From contig NZ_FNLC01000003.1 of assembly GCF_900104065.1 (NCBI RefSeq), positions 62,001 to 126,000 of the forward strand: 64,000 nt of DNA, read 5' to 3'. Both the position numbers and the translations under genes were made by a program. Each line of letters opens with the position of its first letter. The stretch's first letter is position 1. Positions 25,020 through 34,533 of the stretch are shown piece by piece. The notes under the pieces are model-generated. The model saw only the letters and a list, made by a program, of their open reading frames with translations, made no database searches and had not been told where the DNA came from. This stretch comes from Natronobacterium texcoconense. GTDB lineage: Archaea; Halobacteriota; Halobacteria; Halobacteriales; Natrialbaceae.

Positions 25020-25790
25020 ATGACCGACAACAGCGAGTCGACGAATCCGAATCGACGCCAGACTGGGAGCACCGAACGATCGATGCCGAAAGCTACTCAC
25101 GTCGCCACCATGACGTGGCGAGACGGGCTGTTCGCCCACTGGCCCGTCGATCCCGACGACGTACGGCCACACGTCCCCGACGAATTGACGCTTGACACTC
25201 GAGATGGACAGGCCTGGGTCAGCGTCCTGCCGTTCGTTCTCACGGACGTCGGCCTCTGGGGAACGCCACCGCTTACTCGAACCGCGTTTCCGGAACTCAA
25301 CGTCCGAACGTACGTCCGGTATCGGGGGGATCCGGGGTTGTTCTTCTTCAGTATCGACCTCGGGAATTCGCTCCTCGCGACGCTCGTCGCCCAGACGACG
25401 CGCTTGCCAGTGACCTACGCACGGATGCGCGTCGGAACTGACGGGAGGGAGGTCGCGTTCTCGAGTCGTCGGCGACGATCCAGAACCGACACCGACGTCG
25501 GCCGGTTTTCCGCGACGTACCGACCGACAGGGGAGGCCACCAGGACCGACGAGGGAAGCCTCGAGTACTGGCTCACCGAACGACGGCGGTTCTACGCGTC
25601 GGAGGCTCGCGGCGTCTTGACGGCAGAGATCGCACACGAGCAGTGGCCGCTCCAGCCGGTGGATGCGACGATCCACGAGAATACGATGTTCGAGGCGAAC
25701 GGGCTCCCGACTCCGTCGGCGGAGCCGGTCTGTCACTTCTGCCGAGAACTCTCGATGACGGGATCGATCCCCCGTCGACTGCGGAACTGA
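25020..25790 (+). CDS. YqjF-family protein (DUF2071)
   Basis: 256-residue protein matching the YqjF/DUF2071 family: MTWRDGLFAHWPVDPDDVRP, then AFPELNVRTYVRYRGDPGLF and FFSIDLGNSLLA. The family is conserved and cytoplasmic but its reaction is unknown; it is distantly related to acetoacetate decarboxylase folds. TTTTATCC near 24974 is a TATA box about 45 bp upstream of the ATG at 25020; a later Met (MPKATHVATMT) is a possible alternative. It ends 10 bp before a palindromic repeat shared with the convergent gene. Confidence 0.82.
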   Translation: MTDNSESTNPNRRQTGSTERSMPKATHVATMTWRDGLFAHWPVDPDDVRPHVPDELTLDTRDGQAWVSVLPFVLTDVGLWGTPPLTRTAFPELNVRTYVRYRGDPGLFFFSIDLGNSLLATLVAQTTRLPVTYARMRVGTDGREVAFSSRRRRSRTDTDVGRFSATYRPTGEATRTDEGSLEYWLTERRRFYASEARGVLTAEIAHEQWPLQPVDATIHENTMFEANGLPTPSAEPVCHFCRELSMTGSIPRRLRN

Positions 25791-25800
25791 GACCGACCTC

Positions 25801-25881
25801 ATACGGTTTGCTGTAAGTCATTTCTGGCGCAACCGCGATCCGAGCGGCGGTTGCGCCGTAAATCGTTACAGCAATCCGTAT
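25801..25881. repeat. 81-bp palindromic element, family 2, copy 1
   Basis: Starts ATACGGTTTGCTGTAAGTCA and ends with its near complement CAGCAATCCGTAT. The centre pairs GGCGCAACCGC with GCGGTTGCGCC. A close copy is at 58323-58404. It separates convergent genes, and its right end forms the TGA stop of the minus-strand enzyme gene. Confidence 0.85.
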
Positions 25882-26876
25882 CAGACGCCGTCGACGCCGA
25901 TCAAATCGAACGTGGTTCCGTTGTCGTTCTCGAGAGCGTGTTCGTAGACGACGTGTGCGGCTGCGACGTCCTGGATGGCCAGGCCGGTCGAGTCGAAGAC
26001 CGTAACGCCGGTGTCGTCAGTGCGGGCGGCCTTGTCTCCGACGACGAGTTCGCCGATCTCCCCGTGGATGTCCGAATCGGAGAGGACGCCCTCGTGGTAC
26101 GGGACGTTGATCTCGCCGGAGTGAGTGCACTGTTCGTGGTCGTCGATGACGATCGTCGCCTCGCGCAGGAGGTCGTCGGCGAGTTCGTGCTTCCCTTCGG
26201 CGTCTGCCCCCATCGCGTTGATGTGGGTGTGGTCGGCGACGTCGTCGGGACCGACGATCGGGTTCTCGACCGGCGTCACCGTCGAGACGACGTCGCAGTG
26301 GCCGGCCTCGGAGATGGAGCCAGCGCGGACGTCGAACTCGTCGTCGAAGGCGTCGATGAACGCCTGGGTTCGCTCGTCGTCTTTGTCGGCAACGACGACC
26401 TCCTCGATCGGTCGGACCTCGCTGATCGCCTCGAGTTGCGTGTACGACTGGACGCCAGCGCCGACGATGCCCATCGAGGTGGCGTCTTCGACGGCGAGGT
26501 AGTCGGTCGCGACGGCGGCGGCAGCACCGGTCCGCTTCATCGTCAGTGCGGTGCCGTCCATGATGGCAAGCGGGAACGCGGTCTCGGGGTCGGAGTAGAT
26601 CATCGTCCCGAGGACGGTCGGCAGCTCGTGTTTTTCGGGGTTGTCGGGGTGGACGTTGACCCACTTGAGCCCGGCGGCGTCCCACTCACCGGTGTCGAGG
26701 TAGGCGGGCATCGATCGGAAGTCACCGTTGTACTGTGGCAGGTCGATGTAGGACTTGGCCGGCATCTGGGAGTCGCCGCGCTCGAAGGCACCGAAGGCCT
26801 CCTCGATTGCCTCGACGACCGCGGACATTCGTGCGTTCTCGTCGACATCGTTGCTGTCCAGCAGAAGCGTGTTCAT
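25881..26876 (-). CDS. ornithine cyclodeaminase / alanine dehydrogenase-like enzyme
   Basis: 331-residue NAD(P)-dependent enzyme of the ornithine cyclodeaminase/mu-crystallin family, which includes archaeal alanine dehydrogenases. The substrate region has AYLDTGEWDAAGLKWVNVHP and MDGTALTMKRTGAAAAVATD. The Rossmann motif is GIVGAGVQSYTQL, followed by VSTVTPVENPIV. The start at 26876 (MNTLLLDSNDVDENA) is preferred over 26963 because it begins the conserved N-terminal strand. Activity could be alanine dehydrogenase, ornithine cyclodeaminase or an imine reductase; sequence alone does not separate them. The stop codon is part of a palindromic repeat. Confidence 0.88.
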   Translation of the reverse strand: MNTLLLDSNDVDENARMSAVVEAIEEAFGAFERGDSQMPAKSYIDLPQYNGDFRSMPAYLDTGEWDAAGLKWVNVHPDNPEKHELPTVLGTMIYSDPETAFPLAIMDGTALTMKRTGAAAAVATDYLAVEDATSMGIVGAGVQSYTQLEAISEVRPIEEVVVADKDDERTQAFIDAFDDEFDVRAGSISEAGHCDVVSTVTPVENPIVGPDDVADHTHINAMGADAEGKHELADDLLREATIVIDDHEQCTHSGEINVPYHEGVLSDSDIHGEIGELVVGDKAARTDDTGVTVFDSTGLAIQDVAAAHVVYEHALENDNGTTFDLIGVDGV

Positions 26877-27166
26877 GTTCGGCGAATATTGCGGGAACCT
26901 ACTTATTGGTAGTGAATTGTCGGAGGGCTCGTGCAAAATGTGAGCAATCGATGACAACCGCAACTTCGACGGCTAAATTGCGGTCGAGGTGTGTATCGGG
27001 TCAGGGAGTTACGACGAAAGAAGCATGTGGGCCGACTCGAGTCGGCGATCAAGGGTTCGAACGGTGGTTCCCTCCGTTTTCACCGCGAGGGCCGCAGGCC
27101 CGAGCGGGCCGACGACTGATGTGACGTCGCGCGAAGCGCGGCGGAACGGAGGGCGGAGGCTTTTAT
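26877..27166. other. intergenic region with long-range inverted repeats
   Basis: About 290 bp with no coding sequence I can support. CCCTCCGTT (27070-27078) pairs with AACGGAGGG (27145-27153), and the enclosed DNA holds GC-rich hairpins such as GGGCC-gcag-GCCC and CGCGC-gaa-GCGCG. GGCTTTTATAC at about 27158-27168 resembles a plus-strand TATA box pointing at the 3' end of the thermosome gene. It could encode a structured RNA or be a repeat relic. Confidence 0.35.
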
Positions 27167-27217
27167 ACTAAATTTTGCCGAGGGCCGCCTTCGGCGGCCC
27201 GCAGAGCAAAATTTAGT
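27167..27217. terminator. nested inverted repeat after the thermosome gene
   Basis: Outer arms ACTAAATTTTGC (27167-27178) and its perfect complement (27206-27217). Inner stem GGGCCGCC-ttc-GGCGGCCC (27182-27200). On the minus strand it begins one base after the thermosome stop codon, so it is a probable terminator or RNA-stabilising hairpin. Confidence 0.6.
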
Positions 27218-27218
27218 C

Positions 27219-28892
27219 TCACATCATGCCGCCCATGCCACCGCCCATGCCGCCCATGCCGCCGCCCATACCGCCGCCGGCAGGCATGTCTTCGTCATCG
27301 TCGTCGTCGGCGACTGCGAGGTCGCCTGCGGCGATGACGTCGTCGATGCGCAGCAGCATGACGGCTGCTTCGGTGGCGGATTCGATGGCCTGGGTCTTGA
27401 CACGCAGCGGCTCGTAGACGCCTTCCTCGGCCATGTCGATGGTGTCGCCGGTGTAGGCGTCGAGGCCGGCGGCCTCGTTGCCGCCGTCGTGGTCGGCACG
27501 GAGCTCGACGAGCGAGTCGATGGGGTCCAGTCCGGCGTTCTCGGCGAGGGTGCGTGGGATGACCTCGAGTGCGTCGGCGAACGCTTCGACGGCGAGCTGT
27601 TCGCGGCCGCCGACGGAGTCGGCGTAGTCACGCAGGGCGAGCGAGAGGTCGACTTCGGGTGCGCCGCCGCCGGCCAGCACCTGGCCGTCCTCGACGGTGG
27701 TGCGGACGACGCCCAGCGAGTCCTCGATGGCGCGGTCGACCTCGTCGATGACGTGTTCGGTGCCACCGCGGAGGATCAGGGTGACGGCCTTGGCGTCTTC
27801 GACGTCCTCGACGAAGATGCGCTGGTCGCCGGCGATCTCCTTCTGGGCGACGCTGCCGGCGAAGCCGAGGTCGTCCTCGGTGAGGTCGGCGGTGCTCGAG
27901 ACGGGCGTAGCGCCGGTCGAGCGGGCCAGCTGATTCTGGTCGCTGGATTTGACGCGGCGGACGGCGATGATGCCCTCCTGGGCGAGGTAGTGCTGGGCCA
28001 TGTCGTCGATGCCGCCGTCGACGAAGACGACGTCGGCGCCAGCGTCCGCAATCTCGTCGACCATCTCCTGGAGCTGAGCTTCTTCCTGCTCGAGGAACTG
28101 CTCGAGCTGGTCGGGGTCGGTGACGTTGACCTCGGCGTCGATCTCGGTCTCTTTGACCTCGAGGTCGCCGTCGATGATCGCAACCGAAGCGTCCTCGGTG
28201 AAGTACGGCATGTTCTCGGAGACGCGTTCCTTGTCGACGATGACGCCCTCGACGAGTTCGGACTCGTCGATGGAGCCGCCGACGACCTTCTCGACGCTGA
28301 TGTTGTCGGTGTCGATGTCGCCGTCGTCAGCGACGGTCTGGACGGCCTCGACGACCATATCCGCGAGCAGGTCACGGGAGCTTTCGGCGCCCTTGCCGGT
28401 CATCGCGGTGGCGGCGATCTGGTGGAGGATCTCGTCGTCGTCCTCGTCGACCTCGATGGCGATTTCCTCGAGGGCTTCGGTGGCTTCTTCGGCGGCCTGG
28501 CGGTATCCCTGGGCGAGGGTGGTCGCGTGGATGTCCTGGTCGAGGAGTTCCTCGGCCTGGCTGAGGAGTTCGCCGGCGATGACGACGGCGGAGGTGGTGC
28601 CGTCACCGACCTCGTCCTCCTGGGTCTCGGCGACTTCGACGATCATGTCGGCCGCCGGGTGGTCGATCTCCATCTCCGAGAGCAGCGTCACACCGTCGTT
28701 GGTGACGATGACGTTGCCCGAGGAGTCGACGAGCATCTTGTCCATCCCCTTCGGACCGAGCGTGGTCCGTACGGACTCGGCAACGGCTTTGCCGGCCTGT
28801 ACGTTCATCGATTGTGCGTCTTTGCCGGAGGTCCGCTGGCTCTCCTCCGAGAGAACGATAAGGGGCTGGTTGCCCATCTGCTGTTGTGCCAT
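27219..28892 (-). CDS. ths: thermosome subunit (group II chaperonin)
   Basis: 557-residue subunit of the archaeal CCT-like chaperonin, which folds proteins in an ATP-driven double ring. Nucleotide-binding motifs are [16 protein letters not shown] and [15 protein letters not shown]; the start [19 protein letters not shown] and the Gly/Met-rich tail ([15 protein letters not shown]) are standard. Length is normal. Haloarchaea have two or three paralogues; which one this is cannot be settled here. Monocistronic, with a TATA box at 28919-28927 and a strong 3' hairpin; heat induction is likely from the family. Confidence 0.96.
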   Translation of the reverse strand: MAQQQMGNQPLIVLSEESQRTSGKDAQSMNVQAGKAVAESVRTTLGPKGMDKMLVDSSGNVIVTNDGVTLLSEMEIDHPAADMIVEVAETQEDEVGDGTTSAVVIAGELLSQAEELLDQDIHATTLAQGYRQAAEEATEALEEIAIEVDEDDDEILHQIAATAMTGKGAESSRDLLADMVVEAVQTVADDGDIDTDNISVEKVVGGSIDESELVEGVIVDKERVSENMPYFTEDASVAIIDGDLEVKETEIDAEVNVTDPDQLEQFLEQEEAQLQEMVDEIADAGADVVFVDGGIDDMAQHYLAQEGIIAVRRVKSSDQNQLARSTGATPVSSTADLTEDDLGFAGSVAQKEIAGDQRIFVEDVEDAKAVTLILRGGTEHVIDEVDRAIEDSLGVVRTTVEDGQVLAGGGAPEVDLSLALRDYADSVGGREQLAVEAFADALEVIPRTLAENAGLDPIDSLVELRADHDGGNEAAGLDAYTGDTIDMAEEGVYEPLRVKTQAIESATEAAVMLLRIDDVIAAGDLAVADDDDDEDMPAGGGMGGGMGGMGGGMGGMM

Positions 28893-28918
28893 AGTCGTCC
28901 GAAGGATTGATTGCTATT

Positions 28919-28927
28919 CTATATAAA
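28919..28927 (-). promoter_or_regulatory. thermosome TATA box
   Basis: TTTATATAG on the minus strand, about 27-35 bp upstream of the thermosome ATG at 28892, giving a very short leader. Confidence 0.6.
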
Positions 28928-29093
28928 TGTTTCCCAATTGCCCGAATCGAATGGGTCGAAGTCGCTTCATCCAGGTGGTTTCGAGCAACTCGCGCTACGG
29001 GTATTTATTAGGGAACTGGCCTCTCGAGGGCGATCGGAAACGCGAGTAGAAGCGAGGGTCGAGCGGACGGATACAGGCGGTGAATCGGCGACG

Positions 29094-29657
29094 TCAGCTA
29101 TCGGACGCTCCGCCGGGGAATCGGTGGTACTCCAGCCCCTGATGTTTCATTTCGTTGTGTCGCTCCTCGAGGAACGAGTAGACGGTGCCGTGGGGAGCAC
29201 CGTCGAGGATCATTTCGGCTGCAGTGCGGACGGCGTCGACCTCTTCGGGCGTGCCGATGATCCCGAGTGTCGAACCGTAGATGACGACCGAGGCACCGGT
29301 AAGTTCCTCCATCAGTTCTCGAGTGCGCCCGTTCTCGCCGATGAGTCGGCCCTTCTGTCGTTGCAGGTCGTTTTTGTTGCGGGCGGCGGCGTCGATGTCG
29401 ACGACGTCGAACATCATCATCTCGTCGTCCAGGAGGGTGAGTGCATCCTCGGGCGCGAATCCGCGGCCGATCGCACGGACGATTTCGGGCCCTTTGAGGC
29501 CGAGAACGGGGTCACCGACGGTCTCGATGGCGACGGAGCCGTTCTCCGAGTCGATGTCGAGTCGAACCTCTGCCTGGGACTCGATTTCGCGCATCGTCTC
29601 ACCGCCCTGGCCGATAAGAACGCCAATCCGGTCCTGCGGAATCTTCACGTGCTGCAT
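29094..29657 (-). CDS. KH-domain RNA-binding protein (Dim2/Pno1-like)
   Basis: 187-residue protein with two KH domains. KH1 carries PQDRIGVLIGQGGETMREIE (GxxG = GQGG) and KH2 carries RQKGRLIGENGRTRELMEEL (GENG). It matches the archaeal homologue of Dim2/Pno1/Krr1, which binds the 3' end of pre-16S rRNA during small-subunit maturation. In many euryarchaea this gene is next to eIF1A and RIO1; here RIO1 is 5 kb upstream in another operon. Start at 29657 (MQHVKIPQDRIG) is standard. Confidence 0.93.
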   Translation of the reverse strand: MQHVKIPQDRIGVLIGQGGETMREIESQAEVRLDIDSENGSVAIETVGDPVLGLKGPEIVRAIGRGFAPEDALTLLDDEMMMFDVVDIDAAARNKNDLQRQKGRLIGENGRTRELMEELTGASVVIYGSTLGIIGTPEEVDAVRTAAEMILDGAPHGTVYSFLEERHNEMKHQGLEYHRFPGGASDS

Positions 29658-29737
29658 ATGTTCTACGTAGTGGCCCGGCCAGTTTAAGGCCTTGGTCCGG
29701 ACAGTTCCCTCGAGATGGGACCGTTCGAACCACCGGA

Positions 29738-30241
29738 TTACTCGAGAACGGACCGGAACCGAACCGATTCCGAGAGCGTATCCAGAATCGCGACGGTTCG
29801 ATCGTCGTCGGCTGTCGTCGGGAAGTGAGCACCCGGGTTGACGACCGTCGTCCGTCCGTTTTCGGAGAGTTCGGTGACGTGATGGTGGCCGTAACAGACG
29901 ACATCGTACTCCTCGGCGGCGGCGATGGCCTCCACCTCGGCTTTCGACTCGCCGTGGAGGACGGCCATCGAGAGCCCGTCGAACTCGAGGTCGGCGAACC
30001 GGCCGTGGAGTTCGCTCTCGCCCCCGAGTGCGTCGAACGCCGCCTGAAGGTTGCGCGCGTCGCCGTCGTTGTTCCCGAGGACGCCGTGGAGTTCGAATTC
30101 GCCGAAGTACGGCGGGATCAGCGGCGCGACGAAGTCGCCACAGTGGACGACGATTTCGACGCCCTCGTCGGCGAAGATTTCGGCCGCTCGCTCGGTTGCC
30201 TCGACGTTGTCGTGGGTGTCGGAGACGATCCCGATGTTCAT
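29738..30241 (-). CDS. YfcE/MJ0936-family metallophosphoesterase
   Basis: 167-residue calcineurin-like phosphoesterase. Metal ligands are visible in GIVSDTHDN (D, H), VVHCGDFV (GD), LGNNDG (GNxD), VLHGES (H) and CYGHHHVTEL (GHxH). The start at 30241 (MNIGIVSDTHDN) places the first metal motif at the N-terminus as in the family. It probably cleaves phosphodiesters such as 2',3'-cyclic nucleotides; the natural substrate is unknown. Downstream of the TRAM-like gene by 40 bp on the same strand, so possibly in its operon. Confidence 0.9.
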   Translation of the reverse strand: MNIGIVSDTHDNVEATERAAEIFADEGVEIVVHCGDFVAPLIPPYFGEFELHGVLGNNDGDARNLQAAFDALGGESELHGRFADLEFDGLSMAVLHGESKAEVEAIAAAEEYDVVCYGHHHVTELSENGRTTVVNPGAHFPTTADDDRTVAILDTLSESVRFRSVLE

Positions 30242-30281
30242 ACCTGAGTAGGTAACGTCGACCCTGAAAACGATTGGGTCG

Positions 30282-30557
30282 TCAAGCCGTGTAGGAACTC
30301 TCCCCGACGACCTCTCGGAACTCGCCACGGCCCGTCGACTTCTCTTCGTCGAACGACGTCACTTCCACGCGAACCCGTTTCTCGACGTGGGCGGGATCGA
30401 CGCCCTCGACGTACAGTCGGGTGTCACCGACGTTGACGACGCCGATGCCGTCCCCGTCGTACCGGGAGACGAAGACGTTGACCTCCGTTCCCGGTTCCAG
30501 CGACGGGGTCGTCGACCGGAACTGCCATCCCTTGAAGTACTTCTCGAGCAGGCTCAT
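30282..30557 (-). CDS. small TRAM-like OB-fold protein
   Basis: 91-residue protein starting MSLLEKYFKGWQFRSTTPSL. The core GTEVNVFVSRYDGDGIGVVN followed by TRLYVEGV resembles a TRAM/OB fold, as in the haloarchaeal DUF7513 group. Likely RNA or nucleic-acid binding, not proven. Its ATG overlaps the TGA of the antiporter gene (ATGA at 30554-30557), so the two are translationally coupled, an odd pairing of a transporter with an OB-fold protein. Confidence 0.8.
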   Translation of the reverse strand: MSLLEKYFKGWQFRSTTPSLEPGTEVNVFVSRYDGDGIGVVNVGDTRLYVEGVDPAHVEKRVRVEVTSFDEEKSTGRGEFREVVGESSYTA

Positions 30558-32099
30558 ACTCGCGCCACCTCCTCTGACTCGCGGTCGATGAGGTATTCAC
30601 GGCCGAACCCGGTCAGTGCCGAGAGGACGAAGACAGCGACCAGCAGCCAGCCGTGGAAGACGAACGGGAACACGTCGACCGGGTTGACGACCATCCCTGC
30701 CTCGAACCAGTCGTATTCGGCGGGAAGGCCCTGCATCGCCTCGAAACCGACCAGGACGCCGCCGGACCACGGGAAGATGTAGCCGAGTGCCGCCGTCTGG
30801 GCGTCGAGGATGTTCGCGCCGCCGGTAGCCGTTGATGTTGAACCGCTCGCCGACCTTCGAGATGTAGGGGCCGATCGCGATCTCGGCGGCCGTGTTGATC
30901 GTGATTGCAGCGTTGATCAACGCCGAGGAACCGACCATCGTCAGTTCGGCGTTCCGGACGTTCGTCGCCAGCCGATCGAACGAGAAGTCGAGAATCGCCT
31001 CGAACGCACCACCCCGGATCATGATCTGTGCGCCCGCAATGATGAACAATATCAGGATCGCGAGCGCGAAGAAGCCCTCGATTCCCGCGAGCAGGCTGCC
31101 GCCGACGCCGACCTGGTCGGGTTCGACAACCTCGAGGATCGGGAGGAACTCGAGCGGTTCGACGAGCGGTCCATCCGCCGGTGCCTGGAAGACGAGCATG
31201 TCACTCGCTGTTGCGAGGCCAAACACGAGGTTGAGCACGACCGCGGCGATGATCCCCCACGAGATCGCTTCGATGATGTGCCGGCCCGCGACAGCGGTAC
31301 CGATGACGACCCCCATCGAGACCAGGTGAACCAGTCCGGCGGGTTCGGCCGCTGCGGCGATGATCTCCTGTGGGTCGCCGACGACATCGATCCCCGGCAT
31401 CGCGCCGCTTGCGAGGATGTACGCCGGAAACGCGATCAGAGCGGCGATCAACGCGTACTTGAACCGCGTCGCGACGACGCCACCGATATCCGAATCCTGC
31501 GTGACTGCGCTGACGATCGTGGTGTCGCTTACGGGCGCGAGGTTGTCGCCGAAGATCGCCCCCGAGAGAATCGCACCGAACGTGAGGACGGGATTGGCTC
31601 CGAGGAGGATGCCGGCCGGGAAGAACAGGACGACGAACGCGATCGTCGTCCCGTATCCAGTCCCGATTCCGGTCGCGAGCACTGCCGCCAGGACGAACGT
31701 AATCGCCGGGAACATCGTCGCGCCGACGCCGCCGACGTCGGCCAGCCAGACGAGCCCCTCGACGAAGCCGCCGGCCTGCATCGTCTCCGCGAACATCCCT
31801 GCCCACAGCCAGGCGACGACCGCTGTCACCGCGACCGGCTGAGTCATCCCCTCGAAGATCGTGTTCGCGTACCCGGTCCATGACCCCTTCACGAAGAACA
31901 TTCCCAGAATGAGCGCGATCAGCATCCCGATCGTCAACCCGGTCGTATCGGCCACGCGCCACAGCGCCGTCTGGACGATCGCCCAACCGATGAAAAACGC
32001 GATCGGGAACGCACTCATCCCGCGGCCGCCGTAGAACTCGAGTTCCACCCCGTCGGTCGCGGTATCGAACTCGTCGGTCGGATCGGTACTAGCCACCAT
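30554..32099 (-). pseudogene. nhaC: NhaC-family Na+/H+ antiporter with a single-base frameshift
   Basis: Polytopic antiporter of the NhaC family (about 514 residues if corrected), starting MVASTDPTDEFDTATDG at 32099. It has GTGYGTTIAFVVLFFPAGIL and IFGDNLAPVSDTTIVSAVTQ, the family's ion-binding region. The frame is lost after ERFNINGYR: one extra base in the run CGGCGGCGCG near 30816-30824 gives Arg/Pro-rich nonsense. The next frame continues correctly as ANILDAQTAALGYIFPWSGG through the last helices to 30554. This may be a true mutation or a sequencing error in a GC repeat. Confidence 0.88.
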
Positions 32100-32226
32100 G
32101 CATCATGGTCCGATTCCGAACAACACGACATCGTATTTCAACCTGTGTGTGAAAACCACAGCATAACGACCCGTAACGGGCGCTAGTAGCCCATTAGCCG
32201 AACGATCACTGTTGTAAGCTTTCGTT

Positions 32227-33459
32227 TCAGTCGGATCTCGTCGTCATCGGAACTCCGGCCCGCTCGAGCGGTCGTCGGCGCTCGCCGTCGGTCAGTCGAT
32301 AGGGCTCGAGTTCGTCCTCGAGACCACCCAGCGCGTCGCGCCCGCGTTGGTGGGCCGTCAGGAAGGCTGTGATCCGGTCGATCGCGGTCGCTTTCAGTTC
32401 GCCACTAGGCAACTCTCCAGCGCGATACTGCTTTGCAATGCGCTCGAGTTCCTCGTCGTCTTCCTCGAAGAAGAATCGGAGGTACTGGAACGGGACGTCT
32501 ACGGTTGGATCGCCGCCGTGCTCGCGGTGTTCCTCGAGCGTCGCCCGACCGCCGGTGTAGGCGTGTTTGCGGATCGTCGTCGCGACGGTCTCGGGATCGG
32601 CGGTGAGTTCGATCGATGGCACGTCGCCGGAGGAACTCATCTTGCCCGGCCCCTCGAGGCTCGGCAGGAAGCGCCCGAGCAAGGCGCCAGGCTTGTCGAC
32701 GGGCAGAGACTCCTTCGTGGCGACGTCGCGACAGATTCGGACGTGTGGGTCCTGATCGATGGCGATAGGGACGAGCGTCGGCTGACGACCGTCGACGAGC
32801 TGGGGGAGCAACAGATGCGTCGCCTGCACGGCGGGATAGAACTGCAACCCGATCGTGTCTTGCTCGCCGTAGACGGCCTCGACGGTGGCCGGCGTGAGGT
32901 AGTTCGCGAGTCGAACCGCGAGCGGGTAGATCACGTCCGCGTCGGCCGTGTCGATCACGATCCGCGTACGCTCGGGATCGAAGCCGACGGCAAGAATATC
33001 GCGGAGATTGTCGCGCGTGTGCTTGCCGATCGACTCGAACGACTGATCTTTCGCGAGGTACTTCTCGTCGTCGGACAGCGGAACGTAGACCATCGCGCCC
33101 GTCTCCTCCTGAAACCGCTTCGCGAGATACAGCGGCAGGACGTGCCCCAGGTGCATCGGACCCGACGGTCCTCTCCCCGTCACGATGGCGTGGGGTTCGC
33201 CCGTCTCGGCGGCCTCGAGGTACCGATCGACGCCCCGGCCGGCGTAGAAGATCCGCCGGCGCAACATCGGATGCTCGGGAAATCGTCGGATCTGCTCGTC
33301 CGTCAGCGGGTCTGCGCCGAACCGCTCGAGCAGTTTGTCGTAGTCGATCTCGCCTTTGACTGCGTAGGGAGTGACGGTGAACTCGCCGTCGATAGGCGTC
33401 TTCGAGCCGGAGTTCGTCTCGTCGTCGATGCTGTCGGTCGTATCAGGTTGCTCCGTCAT
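32227..33459 (-). CDS. trpS: tryptophan--tRNA ligase
   Basis: 410-residue class I aminoacyl-tRNA synthetase of the archaeal TrpRS type. The HIGH-like box is GRGPSGPMHLGH and the KMSKS-like loop is GKMSSSGDVP. The start at 33459 (MTEQPDTTDSIDD) is chosen because the 37 upstream in-frame residues are Trp/Arg/Pro-rich and unlike the family. Haloarchaea often have two trpS copies; this one looks complete. Separated by 220 bp from the upstream RNA ligase gene, so it probably has its own promoter. Confidence 0.92.
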   Translation of the reverse strand: MTEQPDTTDSIDDETNSGSKTPIDGEFTVTPYAVKGEIDYDKLLERFGADPLTDEQIRRFPEHPMLRRRIFYAGRGVDRYLEAAETGEPHAIVTGRGPSGPMHLGHVLPLYLAKRFQEETGAMVYVPLSDDEKYLAKDQSFESIGKHTRDNLRDILAVGFDPERTRIVIDTADADVIYPLAVRLANYLTPATVEAVYGEQDTIGLQFYPAVQATHLLLPQLVDGRQPTLVPIAIDQDPHVRICRDVATKESLPVDKPGALLGRFLPSLEGPGKMSSSGDVPSIELTADPETVATTIRKHAYTGGRATLEEHREHGGDPTVDVPFQYLRFFFEEDDEELERIAKQYRAGELPSGELKATAIDRITAFLTAHQRGRDALGGLEDELEPYRLTDGERRRPLERAGVPMTTRSD

Positions 33460-33571
33460 CGTATCGTGATATCGGCTGCAGCGGCTAGCGGGTGATTCAA
33501 TCGAGAAGAACGGAGGGAGCAACCGTCGCCACGACCACGGGTTAGGCCACGTCGTCCGCCACGACGACACT

Positions 33572-33620
33572 GTCCGCTCTCGAGGGAGTCTGCCAGCGCC
33601 ACCAGCACTCGAGAGCGGAC
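33572..33620. terminator. 13-bp perfect inverted repeat upstream of trpS
   Basis: GTCCGCTCTCGAG (33572-33584) and its exact complement (33608-33620), 23-nt loop. It lies 60-108 bp after the RNA ligase stop and 113-161 bp before the trpS start, so it may end the RIO1-ligase message or lie in the trpS leader. Confidence 0.45.
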
Positions 33621-33679
33621 GTCATCGAGTGGGTGTCAGTTCGCATCAGCAAAGAGTGTTTTGTCCTGCTCGAACGCTG

Positions 33680-34531
33680 CTACGTTCCGTTTGACCGATC
33701 CTCGAGAAACGCCCGCGTGAGTGCGCCGACCTCGGACCGAAACTCGTCCAACTCGACGCTGCTCTCGCCGTGGTCGAGCCGCCGGTGAGCCTCCCGAAGG
33801 ATATCCTCGAGCACGCGTTCGTAGAGCGTTTCGAAGGTGACGGGTCGATCAGCGTCCTCGAGTCTGGTCGCCAGTTTCTCGAGTCGGCTCCGCGTTGTGT
33901 ATCTCGCTGCCAGCTCTTCCGTGGACGTGTCGAACGGCGTCAGTTCGTCGGCGTCCCCGAAATCGGGATGGAGAAGCTTCGCACGGCGGCCCCGTTTGTC
34001 CCGAATCACGACGCCTTCGGCCGGCCCGTCGTACCATGCCGACTGCGGAATCGCGTACGAGCCGGGGTCGAAATCTCGAGCGCGGCGCTCCTGTTCGAAG
34101 ACGTTCACCGACTCGAGGCCGATCCCGTCGAAGATCGCCTGCACTGCGTCCGGCGGACGGAACGTTTCCGCGTCGGCCGACCAGACGTCGACGCCGAGAA
34201 ACGACGGCATGCGCTCCCAGTCGTAGTCGATCGTTCGGTAGCTGGTCGCCTCACCGAAGAAGACGACGTCCTCGACGTCGTCGACAGCGTTCCGGAGTGC
34301 CTCACGATCGAGGTTCTCTCGAACGTGGCGAACGGCGTGCTGGTACGGTTCGGGCACGTCGTCGGGGTCGTCGTAGACCCTGTTTCGATCGCCAAAGCGG
34401 ACGAGCCCCGACTTCTGCAACTGGAACCGAAGGTGTGCGCCGTCGATCTTCTCGAGCAGCCACAGGTGACCCTCCTCGAAGAGATCGCTCGGTGCAGCGT
34501 CGACCGATGGAATAGCCGGATACGCTTTCAT
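33680..34531 (-). CDS. RNA ligase family protein (ATP-dependent nucleotidyltransferase)
   Basis: 283-residue protein of the covalent nucleotidyltransferase superfamily, most like Rnl2-type RNA ligases. Motif I is EKIDGAHLR with the adenylated Lys at residue 28, motif III VVFFGEATS, motif IV AEGVVIRDKRG and motif V KLLHPDF. The C-terminal 90 residues are helical. It should seal 3'-OH/5'-phosphate RNA ends using ATP. It begins 2 bp after the RIO1 kinase stop on the same strand, so the two are an operon; a link to rRNA or tRNA end repair is suggested by that, not shown. Confidence 0.87.
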   Translation of the reverse strand: MKAYPAIPSVDAAPSDLFEEGHLWLLEKIDGAHLRFQLQKSGLVRFGDRNRVYDDPDDVPEPYQHAVRHVRENLDREALRNAVDDVEDVVFFGEATSYRTIDYDWERMPSFLGVDVWSADAETFRPPDAVQAIFDGIGLESVNVFEQERRARDFDPGSYAIPQSAWYDGPAEGVVIRDKRGRRAKLLHPDFGDADELTPFDTSTEELAARYTTRSRLEKLATRLEDADRPVTFETLYERVLEDILREAHRRLDHGESSVELDEFRSEVGALTRAFLEDRSNGT

Positions 34532-34533
34532 CG

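Noticed and set aside
27489-28910. 473-codon plus-strand frame opposite the thermosome gene
   Set aside because: Val/Asp/Gly-rich shadow; no promoter or family.
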